Source of the DNA: Algimonas arctica
GTDB lineage: Bacteria; Pseudomonadota; Alphaproteobacteria; Caulobacterales; Maricaulaceae
Length of the DNA: 64,000 bases
Assembly: GCF_014652695.1 (NCBI RefSeq)
Contig: NZ_BMZH01000008.1
Coordinates: 1 to 64,000, forward strand
Direction of reading: 5' to 3'
The notes under the pieces are model-generated. The model made no database searches and was not told where the DNA came from. It saw only the letters and a program-made list of their open reading frames with translations. Of the stretch, positions 20,858 through 30,462 are shown in pieces; position 1 is the stretch's first letter; each line of letters starts with the position of its first letter. A program made the position numbers and the translations under genes.

Positions 20858-22593
20858 TAGAGGTCCGCCAATTGGTCGCGGGGGAAGTCATAGATCGGGT
20901 CCGCGCCAGCCCGAATGGATATCAGCAGACCGCCCGCCGTCGGCATAATCCGCAGGGCGTGGTATCGCGCCAAGCTGGCCATCGCTGCGGACTGCTCATC
21001 CCCCGCGACAACGCCGCGCGCAACTGTGCGCGCCAATAATGATCCACTGATGACTTTCGCACACAATTCCAGATAGGTCGTGGCCACACCGAGCGCATCG
21101 ACATCTGTTGCGCTGAGGATGATATCCGTTGCCGTGGTCAGGGTTTCCAACCCCTGCTCCATCGCTGCCGCGCAGACAGACAGATCAACACCGCCTTGGC
21201 CAGACGCGCCCTGCACCGTTTTCACGCCGTCGCGCAGCTCAGCAATAAGATCACGCATGGCCTCCCCCCCATCGCGACGGAGCTTGCGACCGATCAAATC
21301 CATCGCCTGAATACCGTTCGTGCCTTCGTAAATCGGGGCGATTCGAGAATCGCGGTAATGTTGCGCCGCGCCCGTTTCCTCAACAAAGCCCATGCCACCG
21401 TGAATTTGCACGGCGACACTCGACACATCGACACCGGTGTCAGAGCCATAGGCTTTGGCTATCGGGGTTAGGAGACCCTCGCGCGCGTGATTGCCTAAAT
21501 CGCCCGCCTCGGCCGTCGCGAGACAAATCGATCGCGCGCCCATGAGTTTGGCTTTCATATCGATCAACATGCGGCGAACATCGGGATGATCAATGATCGG
21601 CGCGCCGGCCTCTTGGCCCGGTGGCACGCCTTGAACCCGGTCATGCGCATATTGTAGCGCGGCCTGATAGGCGCGTTCGCCAATCGCGACGCCTTGCACC
21701 CCGACAAAGAGGCGCGCTTCGTTCATCATGATAAACATCGACGCGAGACCGCGGTTCACCTCACCGACGAGATATCCGGTCGCACCGCTAAATTCCATCG
21801 TACAGGTCGGACTGCCGTGAATGCCGAGCTTATGTTCCAGACCAATCGGCTGGAAATCATTGCGATCCCCAAGTGAGCCGTCCTCATTGACGAGATATTT
21901 TGGGCAGATGAAGAGCGAAATTCCGCGCGAGCCCGCCGGGCTATCGGGCAACCGTGCCAAGACCAGATGGATAATATTGTCCGCACAATCATGATCACCC
22001 CACGTGATGTAGATTTTCTGGCCCGAAATCGCATAAGTGCCATCGCCATTATCGACTGCCTTGGACCGCACAGGCCCGAGGTCCGACCCCGCCTGCGGCT
22101 CAGTCAGACACATCGCCCCTGTCCACTCACCCGCCAACATTTTCGGCAAGTAAGTCGTTTTCAAAGCGTCACTCGCATGCGCGTCGATCGCTTTTATCGC
22201 AGAACTGGTCAGCATCGGGCAGAGGCCCAATGCCATATTCGCCGCGTAGAGCATTTCATTGGTCGCCACGCTGACAGTACTCGGCAAGCCCATGCCGCCG
22301 ATCTCAGCGGGAAGCGCAACCGTTTGCCACGCGCCATCGACAAATTGTTTATAGGCCGATTTGAAGCCCGGTGACGCCGTGACATTGCCGTCTTCTAACG
22401 TCGCTGGATTTTGGTCGCCGTCCCAATTGATTGGCGCGAACACATCTCGCGCAAAATCAGCCGCACCACCCAGAATTGCGTCGAGTAGATCAGGCGGCGT
22501 GTCCTCGAACGATCCGGTTTGTCCAATCGCATCTAAGTCGACGCCGTGGCGCAAAAGATAGCCGATCGCATTGACGGGCGGTGTGAAGCTCAT
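20857..22593 (-). CDS. Acyl-CoA dehydrogenase (DmdC-like, long form)
   Basis: The 578-residue product has the extra N-terminal helix of the large acyl-CoA dehydrogenases (YLLRHGVDLDAIG), the FAD/substrate block MCLTEPQAGSDLG, the catalytic-base region IYEGTNGIQAMDLIGRKL, VQIHGGMGF, and a C-terminal helical extension. This is the layout of 3-methylmercaptopropionyl-CoA dehydrogenase DmdC and related FadE-like enzymes in alphaproteobacteria. The exact acyl substrate cannot be assigned from sequence; no other dmd gene is present. Confidence 0.9.
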   Translation of the reverse strand: MSFTPPVNAIGYLLRHGVDLDAIGQTGSFEDTPPDLLDAILGGAADFARDVFAPINWDGDQNPATLEDGNVTASPGFKSAYKQFVDGAWQTVALPAEIGGMGLPSTVSVATNEMLYAANMALGLCPMLTSSAIKAIDAHASDALKTTYLPKMLAGEWTGAMCLTEPQAGSDLGPVRSKAVDNGDGTYAISGQKIYITWGDHDCADNIIHLVLARLPDSPAGSRGISLFICPKYLVNEDGSLGDRNDFQPIGLEHKLGIHGSPTCTMEFSGATGYLVGEVNRGLASMFIMMNEARLFVGVQGVAIGERAYQAALQYAHDRVQGVPPGQEAGAPIIDHPDVRRMLIDMKAKLMGARSICLATAEAGDLGNHAREGLLTPIAKAYGSDTGVDVSSVAVQIHGGMGFVEETGAAQHYRDSRIAPIYEGTNGIQAMDLIGRKLRRDGGEAMRDLIAELRDGVKTVQGASGQGGVDLSVCAAAMEQGLETLTTATDIILSATDVDALGVATTYLELCAKVISGSLLARTVARGVVAGDEQSAAMASLARYHALRIMPTAGGLLISIRAGADPIYDFPRDQLADL

Positions 22594-22704
22594 GGGATTC
22601 TCCGAAATTAGAGCTGCGCTATGCCATGCACTTGCGGCAATATGTAGGATTTTTTCGTCGCACCCCCGGTTGCGAACTGTTAAAATAAGGGCGAAGAAGC
22701 CCCT

Positions 22705-23169
22705 ATGTATCGCGCTACCCTCATCGTCTTTTCCACGCTTGTCTTAGCGGCCTGCGGAAGTGGTGGCGATAATGACGCGACAAACGTGAGCGTCGCGAGC
22801 TCTAGCGCGGCTGTGGCGCCAATGACATCCATGGAACGGGGGGCGATCCTGTTTAAGCGCTGCCGCGCATGCCACACGCTGGATCAAGGCGACCGTCATA
22901 AAGTCGGACCCAACCTTTGGGGTGTATTCGGACAAACCTCAGGCACCCGTGACGATTTCAACTATTCCGCCGCTATGGCCGGGTCTGATATTGTTTGGAC
23001 GGACGCCACAATCTCGGCCTATCTCGAAAAGCCCAGCACCTATCTCCCCGGCAACCGCATGAGTTTTGCTGGGCTGCGCAAAGAAAAAGACCGTCTAGCC
23101 GTTATCGAATATTTGCGCGCGAACACAGGCGCAGAGGCTCTGGGCGCAGAAGACACATCAGGCGGCTAA
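22705..23169 (+). CDS. Class I cytochrome c lipoprotein
   Basis: The 154-residue product has a signal peptide with lipobox LAAC, a Ser/Ala-rich linker, and a c2-type cytochrome domain: heme attachment CRACH near residue 53, KVGPNLWGVFG, and the methionine ligand in LPGNRMSFAGL. Being lipid-anchored, it probably shuttles electrons at the periplasmic face of a membrane. It converges with the next gene, their stop codons overlapping. Confidence 0.92.
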   Translation: MYRATLIVFSTLVLAACGSGGDNDATNVSVASSSAAVAPMTSMERGAILFKRCRACHTLDQGDRHKVGPNLWGVFGQTSGTRDDFNYSAAMAGSDIVWTDATISAYLEKPSTYLPGNRMSFAGLRKEKDRLAVIEYLRANTGAEALGAEDTSGG

Positions 23170-23179
23170 AATTTCCGCC
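23161..23179. terminator. Short hairpin spanning two convergent stop codons
   Basis: GGCGG/CCGCC forms a 5-bp stem around CTAAAATTT. The stop codons of the cytochrome c gene (+) and the barrel-like gene (-) both lie in its loop region. It is weak, but its placement suits bidirectional termination. Confidence 0.35.
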
Positions 23180-23969
23180 AGAGCCCGATTTTCCAGCCCC
23201 TTTCCAGCACAGCGCTGCGACCCTCCAGTGTCGTCGTATAGCCCAATTCCAAATAGTCGCGTTTACGAAGACGGTAGACAACGCTGGATTCGATGCCCCA
23301 TCGCGATTGGCGGGCAATATCGAGCCGCTCGAAAACGCCCGGTTCAATATCTGTGTAATGTGTCTTCGCCAGCAGCATAATGCGGGGCAGCGGTTCAAAA
23401 CCAAGTGTGAATTGCGCATGGGAACTCGCGAACTCACCCCCCGGTGTCACCCGTCCCGCCCCCTGTAATTCAGCGAAAACATTACGGCCCCAAATCGTCC
23501 GGCTTTCCCCCCACAACCCCCGCAACTCAATCGTCGGTTTCCGGCTCTCGAGAGTCAAAAGCGCGTCGGGCAGGTCAATTCCATCAACATAACTTAGTGC
23601 CAACGCGGTGGCGTGGCCTTCGCGGCGACTGATTTGATATTGCAGTCCGGCAGAGATGGAAGACGGTTTGGAAAAGCGCGTATTCAGTCCCGGACCCACG
23701 ATCTGAGTGTCTTGCCAGTCGAATGTGCCAATCAAAGCCAGGCGCGGGGTTAAGCCCATATTACCGTAAGTTTGGACGATTTTTTTATTGTAGATATCAA
23801 GGCTTACAGTCTGCCCAAAATCATCCTTTGCCGTGTCTGCCGAGGCATAGACATAACCGCTGATAATTTCTCCGTGCCACGGATCGGGGTTCCATGCCGA
23901 GGCATAGGCCTGCGGACAAAAGGCGAACCACAGCCCTATTCCGCCTAAGATTGTCCCCCGACCTCTCAC
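23166..23969 (-). CDS. Secreted beta-barrel-like protein of unknown function
   Basis: The 267-residue product has a signal peptide (GGIGLWFAFCPQAYASA) followed by alternating amphipathic beta-strand segments and a C-terminal Phe (IGLWRKF), the mark of an outer membrane barrel handled by BAM. No family was recognised with confidence; it resembles small porin-like or MetA-pathway-type proteins. Translation probably starts at GTG 23969. It overlaps the cytochrome c gene tail-to-tail. Confidence 0.7.
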   Translation of the reverse strand: MRGRGTILGGIGLWFAFCPQAYASAWNPDPWHGEIISGYVYASADTAKDDFGQTVSLDIYNKKIVQTYGNMGLTPRLALIGTFDWQDTQIVGPGLNTRFSKPSSISAGLQYQISRREGHATALALSYVDGIDLPDALLTLESRKPTIELRGLWGESRTIWGRNVFAELQGAGRVTPGGEFASSHAQFTLGFEPLPRIMLLAKTHYTDIEPGVFERLDIARQSRWGIESSVVYRLRKRDYLELGYTTTLEGRSAVLERGWKIGLWRKF

Positions 23970-24051
23970 ACCAGACCATATTCACCTCGCCACGCGCGCG
24001 TCAAATGCTATAGCGGCCCTTCAGTTCGCATTGCGCTAGGATATCTGCCTC

Positions 24052-24816
24052 ATGAAAATTGCTTTCACCGCCAGCCAGAAGCCCGGTGCAAAGACACTCA
24101 TGGACCAGTTCGTCGCGATTTACGGCAATCACGATGCGGGCGAAGCCGATGTGATCGTCCCTATTGGCGGCGATGGTTATATGCTCAAAACTCTGCGCCG
24201 TTATATGGCCCTAATTCGGCGCGGACTGCCTGTTTTTGGTATCAATCGCGGTACGGTCGGGTTTCTCATGAACCATCCCGGCATCAACGACCTGCCGGAC
24301 CGGATAGAACAAGCCAAAGAAGCCATCGTCTCACCCTTACGCATGGACGCGGTAGCCAAAGGCGGGACGATTTCAGAACTCGCCTTCAACGAAGTCTCCT
24401 TATTCCGCCAAACTCAACAAGCCGCCCATATCCGAATTATGGTCGATAATAAGGTTCGGTTGGATCACCTCATGGCCGACGGCGTTCTTGTCGCGACCCC
24501 GGCGGGGTCGACAGCTTATAATCTGTCCGCCCACGGCCCCGTGATACCGCTTGGCGCTGATATTCTCGCGCTGACCCCGATTAGTGCGTTTCGTCCACGG
24601 CGCTGGCGTGGGGCGCTGTTGCCCAATTCCGCCAAAGTCTCGCTCGAAGTGCTGGACCCAGAACGTAGACCCGTGTCCGCGTCCGCCGATAATTTGGAAA
24701 TTCGGAATGTTCACCGCGTCGATGTTGAACAGGATCACGCCACCAAATTGACGCTTCTGTTTGATTCCGATCACGGCTTAGACGAGCGGATATTGCGCGA
24801 GCAGTTCTCGACTTAG
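24052..24816 (+). CDS. nadK: NAD kinase
   Basis: The enzyme phosphorylates NAD to NADP. The 254-residue product has the diacylglycerol-kinase-like motif PIGGDGYMLKTLR (GGDG), NRGTVGFLMN, the NE motif in AFNEVSLFR, and ADGVLVATPAGSTAYNLSAHGP, all conserved in NadK. Its short length is normal for alphaproteobacteria. With nadB it is the second NAD(P) gene in the window. Confidence 0.96.
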   Translation: MKIAFTASQKPGAKTLMDQFVAIYGNHDAGEADVIVPIGGDGYMLKTLRRYMALIRRGLPVFGINRGTVGFLMNHPGINDLPDRIEQAKEAIVSPLRMDAVAKGGTISELAFNEVSLFRQTQQAAHIRIMVDNKVRLDHLMADGVLVATPAGSTAYNLSAHGPVIPLGADILALTPISAFRPRRWRGALLPNSAKVSLEVLDPERRPVSASADNLEIRNVHRVDVEQDHATKLTLLFDSDHGLDERILREQFST

Positions 24817-24826
24817 ACTGTATTTG

Positions 24827-24844
24827 AAGCCCCGGTGCGGGCTT
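24827..24844 (+). terminator. Possible terminator after nadK
   Basis: AAGCCC/GGGCTT forms a 6-bp stem with a 6-nt loop 10 bp after the nadK stop. There is no U-run. The facing DUF2336 gene ends 18 bp beyond. Confidence 0.35.
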
Positions 24845-24861
24845 AAGCGGATTTTCAGCGC

Positions 24862-25962
24862 TTATATGGCTTGCGGACCGAGGCCATCATCCAGCCAATT
24901 TAACCAGATATCTCCAAACTCAGTCGCGGCAGGGTGGCTTGCGATCCGTTCGCCCATCAATCGTTGGAACCGCGCACGCGACACATAAGCGCCACTGCGT
25001 TCTATATCGCGAAAAGCGACGGCGCTGGCGACAACCAGTTCGCGCGCCGCTTCGCCGAGGCCGGATCGGTGCAGTAAAGCATTCAAGCCAAATGTCCGCG
25101 TGTCCAAGACGATCATCCCGGCTTTGGTTGATGATATCCCCGCCAGCTTCGCCAACGCCAACTGCACAAAACGCCAATCCCCTTGCCCGGCAGCGCGGGC
25201 AATCGTTGCCTCGTCCAGACGCTTTCTTTCGATCAACGCATCGACATAAGCAGAAATCGCATCCGGCGACCAATCGGCCGCAGACCAAGAGGCTTTGGCG
25301 CGCTCCCCGGTTTCACGGGCGATCTGTGCATGTTCGTCAGTTTCAGGCGCGAGGTTCTGATCAACTTGATCGACCTGCTGATGGATTAATGCGACCGCGA
25401 GATCCTGCGGCATGTCCTGGCGGCACAGCGCGGCTTCGCGAATCAAATCGTCGTGCTCAGCCAATTTGACCATACGCGCCGCATCAGATTTCGAGATCAA
25501 CGCGCTATCATTGGCGGCCAGTGTGGCGATGGACGACAGATCGCCAAAGCTAATCACGGCTTGGCTAACCTTTTGCGAAAGTCTGTGACGCGAGGCAATG
25601 GCCTGTGTTTTCACACCCGCGCGTGAGCGCAAAACCGCAATCAAATCATCATCGCTGACGGAAGGCGAGGAGGCGAGGATCGGGACGGCGATACTATCAA
25701 TGTCATTGATCAAACGGTTCGCAACAGAGCGCGGTAAGTTGTTCGACAATCGCAGTGTGACCGCGAGCGCACGACGCACTTCTTCTGACACGTCCCGCGA
25801 CAGCACTTCAAAAATCTGACTGGACAGACGCCGTTCAGCGTCTGACAACGGAAGATCACGCACCATACGGCCGATCGCCTGCGCTGCAAGCGCACGCTGT
25901 TCGGTCGACGGATTGCCGATCGCAGTTTCTATCATCTGATTGGGGACGGGGCCTAGCGCCAC
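24862..25962 (-). CDS. DUF2336 domain-containing protein
   Basis: The 366-residue product is an all-alpha protein with repeated degenerate motifs (DLPLSDAERRLSSQIFEVLSRD; DDDLIAVLRSR; SDAARMVKLAEHDD) characteristic of DUF2336, a family largely confined to alphaproteobacteria and without an established function. Some members are linked to cell-cycle or stress signalling in the literature, but nothing here shows that. The start is GTG 25962, preceded by GGAGA at good spacing. Confidence 0.85.
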   Translation of the reverse strand: MALGPVPNQMIETAIGNPSTEQRALAAQAIGRMVRDLPLSDAERRLSSQIFEVLSRDVSEEVRRALAVTLRLSNNLPRSVANRLINDIDSIAVPILASSPSVSDDDLIAVLRSRAGVKTQAIASRHRLSQKVSQAVISFGDLSSIATLAANDSALISKSDAARMVKLAEHDDLIREAALCRQDMPQDLAVALIHQQVDQVDQNLAPETDEHAQIARETGERAKASWSAADWSPDAISAYVDALIERKRLDEATIARAAGQGDWRFVQLALAKLAGISSTKAGMIVLDTRTFGLNALLHRSGLGEAARELVVASAVAFRDIERSGAYVSRARFQRLMGERIASHPAATEFGDIWLNWLDDGLGPQAI

Positions 25963-26057
25963 GATCTGTCTCCGTTTCGTTCGGGTAACAGCTATGGGAA
26001 CAGGGTTAACTCAGGCTTACCAGAGGCCGCCATGAGCATAAAATTTAATGAGAAAAA

Positions 26058-26134
26058 TGGTACCGCCTTCTGGTCTCGAACCAGAGACCTCCTGCTCCAC
26101 AAGCAGGCGCTCTAACCAACTGAGCTAAGGCGGC
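26058..26134 (-). tRNA. tRNA-His (anticodon GTG)
   Basis: A 77-nt cloverleaf can be folded, CCA included: acceptor GCCGCCT/AGGCGGT, D stem GCTC/GAGC, anticodon stem CCTGC/GCAGG around loop TTGTGGA (anticodon GTG), and T stem TCTGG/CCAGA with loop TTCGAGA. Position -1 in the gene is T rather than G, the first pair is G1:U72, and the discriminator is A73. This is the alphaproteobacterial form of tRNA-His, which lacks the G-1 identity element used elsewhere. Confidence 0.96.
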
Positions 26135-26141
26135 ACTCTAA

Positions 26142-26170
26142 TTCGGACGCCTTTAAACAAGGCGTCCGAA
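26142..26170 (-). terminator. Hairpin between the M48 protease gene and tRNA-His
   Basis: A perfect 10-bp inverted repeat, TTCGGACGCC/GGCGTCCGAA, with a 9-nt loop sits 36 bp past the protease stop and 8 bp before the tRNA. It probably ends protease transcription. It is followed on the minus strand by only a short T pair. Confidence 0.55.
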
Positions 26171-26205
26171 CGCTTCAAGCGGTGATTGCCGCTAATTTCA
26201 TACCC

Positions 26206-27150
26206 TTATGCATCTGCTGGGATATCAAGTTGCTCAAACCCGCGACTACCCAGCTTTTGTTGTGCCGTGATATAGTCAGACAAATCTTGCGCGCGACGTT
26301 CGGGCGTCGGGTGTGTTGAGAGAAATTCCGGACCCCGAGACGCACTGCTTTCCGCGCCCATCTTTTCCCACAGGCGCACGGCCTGATAAGGATCATAGCC
26401 CGCTTTCGCCATATATTTCGCACCCAGTTGATCGGATTCGAGTTCTTGTCTCCGACCATAGGGCAGAACAACACCGAGTTGAAAACCCATGCCGAGGGCC
26501 GCTTGCAAATATTGCGTGTTGCGACCCGCACTGTTCATGCAGTCATTATAGGCGCGTTGTGATGTTTCTTTGCGGCAACGTTTGCTCAATTGAGATCCGG
26601 CCAAAATCGTTCCGCCTGCAATGGCCAACTGGCCCAGCATCATCTGGCTATACCGCTCTTGCGCGTGCGCGCCGGTGACGTGACCCACTTCGTGGCCCAT
26701 AATCGCCGCGATTTGATCATCGTTATCGGTAAAATCCATCATGCCTTTGTAAAAGCCCACGCGGTTGCCCGGTAGAACGAAGGCATTTTTTGTGTCTTCA
26801 TCGAAAACCGCATAATCCCACGTTTGATCCGCCCGTCCCGCCCCTTGGGAGATACGCGAGCCAATATTGCGCAGCCGTCCGGTGTAGCGTGGATCATTGC
26901 TGGTGGGGGTCTGACGTTTCACGTCAGTCCAGCTCTGCGCGGCGGCTTGTGCCAATGATTCTTCGCTCGGCGACAGCGCGATGAATTGCGACCGACCCGT
27001 TTCAGCGTTGGTCGCACAAGAGGCAATTGCCCCGCCCGCGGCGATCATGCTCGTCGCGCCCGCATATTTTAAAAACTGGCGACGATACAGCGTTTCCGGA
27101 TCAGGTTTCGCCTGAATGTTGGTTGTTGGCGTTTGATGTGCATTACACAT
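26206..27150 (-). CDS. M48 family metalloprotease, Tat lipoprotein
   Basis: The 314-residue product begins with a twin-arginine signal (YRRQFLKYAG) ending in a lipobox (IASC), then has the M48 peptidase core: HEVGH (zinc ligands and catalytic Glu) and a downstream Glu ligand in ELESDQLG. Like LoiP/BepA-type proteins it probably performs quality control of outer-membrane or lipoprotein substrates in the periplasm. The Tat motif suggests export in a folded, metal-loaded state. An AGGAGG ribosome-binding site 7-8 bases before ATG 27150 fixes the start. Confidence 0.92.
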   Translation of the reverse strand: MCNAHQTPTTNIQAKPDPETLYRRQFLKYAGATSMIAAGGAIASCATNAETGRSQFIALSPSEESLAQAAAQSWTDVKRQTPTSNDPRYTGRLRNIGSRISQGAGRADQTWDYAVFDEDTKNAFVLPGNRVGFYKGMMDFTDNDDQIAAIMGHEVGHVTGAHAQERYSQMMLGQLAIAGGTILAGSQLSKRCRKETSQRAYNDCMNSAGRNTQYLQAALGMGFQLGVVLPYGRRQELESDQLGAKYMAKAGYDPYQAVRLWEKMGAESSASRGPEFLSTHPTPERRAQDLSDYITAQQKLGSRGFEQLDIPADA

Positions 27151-27343
27151 ACAATGATCCTCCTAAGACGCGGACTATGAACGACGGCCCATAATCTAAC
27201 GAAGCTGAACACAGTATAGTTCCAATTGTCATACGCTGCAAATGTCATGAAAAGGTCAGTTAGTTTCCGTTCATTTCGTGTCATCTATGGCCCGTATCGG
27301 CGCGCCGGACGTTGTTCGGTTATGTGACCTTAAGGAGAGACGC

Positions 27344-30300
27344 ATGCGAGCCCTTATCATTGGCATTAGTCTATTGGTTGTTGTCATTCTCGGAACGCTA
27401 TTCATCGTACCTAGTCTGGTTCCCTCAGAGACATACCGCACAACGATCCAAGACCAATTGACGAAGGAACTTGGCCGCGAGGTCCGTATTGAGGGTGATG
27501 TCAGCCTCTCGACCTTCCCCGTTGTGAAAGCCAAAACCGGCCGCGCCTCCATCGCCAACCCGTCCGGGTTTTCCCGCGATTCGCTTGCCTCGATTCAAGG
27601 GCTCGAAGCGCGCATTAAACTGTTGCCGCTTTTTTCAAAACGCGTTGAGATCGCCCAATTCACCTTGATTGACCCCGATATTCTGCTCGAACGCCTCCCT
27701 GATGGACAGGTGAATTGGGAGATCGGCGCGCCGTCATTAGACACAGAAACGACTTCTGAGACACCATCTGAACCGACAGGGCCCTTTAAACGCGATGGCC
27801 GATACGCCGCCGTCGATCCGAGTCTGGGGGCGTTTCGGATAGAGAACGGCCGCTTGCTTTATATTGACGGAACAACCGACACCCGTCGAGAACTGACCGA
27901 GATCAATGTGCAATTGTCGCTCCCCGCCATGACAAAAGCGCTCGATTTGATCGGGACGCTCGTGATGGACGGCGACCCGCTTACACTTGACGTCACACTG
28001 GATAGCCCCCGCGATTTCCTGGAGGGCCGCGAAACCCGGTTGAATGCGCGCGTTGAGACCGATGGGGCCACCCTCTCGCTCGACGGCACAGTCCCGCCCG
28101 GAACAGAGATCGCCTTTGACGGCTCGGTCAACGGCGATCTCAGCAATGTTGCCCTCATTCAGGACTTTTTGTCTGAGCCTATTCCCGGACTGGCCCTGCT
28201 TAAGACGGCCAAACTATCTGCCGATCTATCCAGCGATGGCACCAATGGCGTCACAAAATTTTCTAAGCTCGACCTGAGCGCCAAAGGCAACGCCTTCGCC
28301 CTCACCTTTGCGGGATCCGGGCAATATGATGGCGAGGTCTCGCTGACAGGCCGTTATGATCTCACGGCGACAGATATAGCCGCCCTTGCCGCGCCCTTCG
28401 CGCCAGATATCAAAGGTCTCGACGTCGTTGGTCCAACGAAATCTGCGGGCACTGTCACCCTCAACGGCACAAACGTGTCCGTCAAAGACATGACCGCGAC
28501 AACAAGAAGCGCGGATCTTGATGGTGATATCTCCGGCGCGTTTTCCAAACGTGGCGATATCCTGTCTGGCGCGGCTCAATTTGACGTCTTGATCGCGGAT
28601 GCTGGCCCATTCGCGCGCCGTTTCGTTCCGGACCTGACGCGAGATGCGGATCTTGCCGGGACCGTCAAAGCCAAAGGTGCGATTATGCTGGACGGCGACA
28701 CAGTTAAAATAACCAATCTCGTGGCAGAAACGAACAGCGCCGTCGCGACCACCCGATATGACGGCGCCGTGTCCATGGTCGGCGACACACTCGGGGCGGA
28801 CGGTAATTTCATCGCCACGCTCCCGTCTGTAACCGCGCTCAATGCCGCGACGCAAAAGGACATTCCTTATAGTGACGCCATCGGCAAAGTGAGCGCGACA
28901 GGCCGCGTCTCCGGCCAATCTGACAATCTGCGGATTGAAGCCCTCGTCGCAGACCTCAGCGACGGTGAGATTAACGGCCAATTCAAGGGTCGAGCGACCT
29001 TGGCAGACGCGGTCTCACTTGCGGGTGATTTGTCTGTCTCCGGCGATTCTTTGCGTGCGTTGGCAGCGCGCTCTGGCACGGTTTTACCGCCATCGACCGA
29101 TAAAGGCGCCGTGTTTGAAGCCTTCGCCCTATCCGGGAGGGTCACGGGCCCGGTCGATGATATGGCGCTCTCAAACGCCGCGCTTCGTCTGGACCAGCTC
29201 TCAGCCACAGGTCAGTTCACCCTGTCGATGGACGGAGAACAACCTAAACTGACGGGGACGCTCACCCTCCCCGGCCTCGATCTGCGGCCCTATATGGCGG
29301 CCTATAGTGCGCAACAGCCCGCAGGCGCGATCCAACCCTGGAGCAAAACCGCAATCCCAACCGAAGGGCTTCGCGCCCTTGATGCGGACCTCTCGCTCTC
29401 CACGCCGAACATTAAACTGACACGCCTTTCGCTCGGCGCAACGCAGGCTCGCGCGCGGCTCACAGACGGCGTTCTGAAGACAACGATCCCCGAAGTGGGT
29501 CTCTATGGCGGGTCCGGAAACGCCACCTTCACACTCGATGGTCGTACGGCAGAACCAAAAATCAATCTCACAGCCGGGCTGAATAGCCTGCAAGCGCAAA
29601 ACTTTCTCGGGGCTGTTGCGGGTTTCACACACGCCACCGGTATGGGCGCGACTGAAATTTCATTGAGCGGTCAGGGCACAAGCCAAGCCGCGATTATGCA
29701 ATCGCTGACCGGACTTGGGAGTTTCTCAGTCAAAGACGGGTCCATTAGCGGGATTGATGCGGGCGAATTTCTCACCGGATTGCAGCAAGCGCTAACGGCG
29801 CGGTCCTTACCCGGCGGATTAGGGCCATCAAAAACCACACAGTTTAACAATCTAATCGGTAAGTTTTCGATGATGGAGGGCGTCGCAAAAATTGACGCCT
29901 TCGCGCTCTCCGCGGCGCAAGTGCAAGTCGAAGGCTCCGGTCAAATTGATCTGGGCAATCAAACTTTGGATGTCCGTCTTCGTCCAAAAACCGTCGGTGA
30001 CAATGCCAAAGGGCTCGCCGCGTTTGGTATCCCGCTGCGCTTTACGGGGCCTTTTGGCGCCGCAAAACCGCAGCTTGATTCGGATTTCCTCGGACAGGTC
30101 ATTCAGGCCCGGGCCGCTGCGGAAGCGAAAAACTTAATTTCGGACCGGATTGGCGGAACGGGCGGAAATGTCGTTGGCGGCGTGCTCGGCTCTATCTTAG
30201 GCGGCAATACGAAAACGCCCGAGTCAACGGCAAGCCCAGCCCCCATTGAGACGGAAACGCCAGACACGCCAGAGGAGGCCTCCGAATCTGCGGACAAAGA

Positions 30301-30367
30301 CCCAACGCCAGAGGAAAAGGTTGAAGATGCGTTGCGGGGACTGTTTGGCAAGAAAAAACGGGATTGA
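27344..30367 (+). CDS. AsmA family protein
   Basis: The 1007-residue product has one N-terminal TM (ALIIGISLLVVVILGTLFIV), the AsmA N-terminal domain (VPSETYRTTIQDQLTKELGREVRIEG, LLPLFSKRVEIAQF), a long beta-rich middle of degenerate repeats, and the C-terminal AsmA domain ending in GIPLRFTGPFGAAKPQLD. AsmA/TamB-like proteins are thought to bridge the periplasm and move phospholipids toward the outer membrane. The tail is acidic, Pro/Glu/Thr-rich, ending in basic KKKRD. The start at 27344 follows a strong AAGGAGA site; 22 in-frame codons upstream are excluded. Confidence 0.92.
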   Translation: MRALIIGISLLVVVILGTLFIVPSLVPSETYRTTIQDQLTKELGREVRIEGDVSLSTFPVVKAKTGRASIANPSGFSRDSLASIQGLEARIKLLPLFSKRVEIAQFTLIDPDILLERLPDGQVNWEIGAPSLDTETTSETPSEPTGPFKRDGRYAAVDPSLGAFRIENGRLLYIDGTTDTRRELTEINVQLSLPAMTKALDLIGTLVMDGDPLTLDVTLDSPRDFLEGRETRLNARVETDGATLSLDGTVPPGTEIAFDGSVNGDLSNVALIQDFLSEPIPGLALLKTAKLSADLSSDGTNGVTKFSKLDLSAKGNAFALTFAGSGQYDGEVSLTGRYDLTATDIAALAAPFAPDIKGLDVVGPTKSAGTVTLNGTNVSVKDMTATTRSADLDGDISGAFSKRGDILSGAAQFDVLIADAGPFARRFVPDLTRDADLAGTVKAKGAIMLDGDTVKITNLVAETNSAVATTRYDGAVSMVGDTLGADGNFIATLPSVTALNAATQKDIPYSDAIGKVSATGRVSGQSDNLRIEALVADLSDGEINGQFKGRATLADAVSLAGDLSVSGDSLRALAARSGTVLPPSTDKGAVFEAFALSGRVTGPVDDMALSNAALRLDQLSATGQFTLSMDGEQPKLTGTLTLPGLDLRPYMAAYSAQQPAGAIQPWSKTAIPTEGLRALDADLSLSTPNIKLTRLSLGATQARARLTDGVLKTTIPEVGLYGGSGNATFTLDGRTAEPKINLTAGLNSLQAQNFLGAVAGFTHATGMGATEISLSGQGTSQAAIMQSLTGLGSFSVKDGSISGIDAGEFLTGLQQALTARSLPGGLGPSKTTQFNNLIGKFSMMEGVAKIDAFALSAAQVQVEGSGQIDLGNQTLDVRLRPKTVGDNAKGLAAFGIPLRFTGPFGAAKPQLDSDFLGQVIQARAAAEAKNLISDRIGGTGGNVVGGVLGSILGGNTKTPESTASPAPIETETPDTPEEASESADKDPTPEEKVEDALRGLFGKKKRD

Positions 30368-30462
30368 GGCATAGGTTAGGCGTAATAATCCATTTCAACC
30401 GGACGATTGCAACGCACCGGGCTTATAGGCCAGTATAGTCTGCCCTTGAAGGAGCGTAATTT

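Noticed and set aside
28226-28981. 251-residue open frame antisense to asmA
   Set aside because: GC-rich coding DNA often leaves the complementary frame open; no ribosome-binding site, no domain and full overlap with AsmA.
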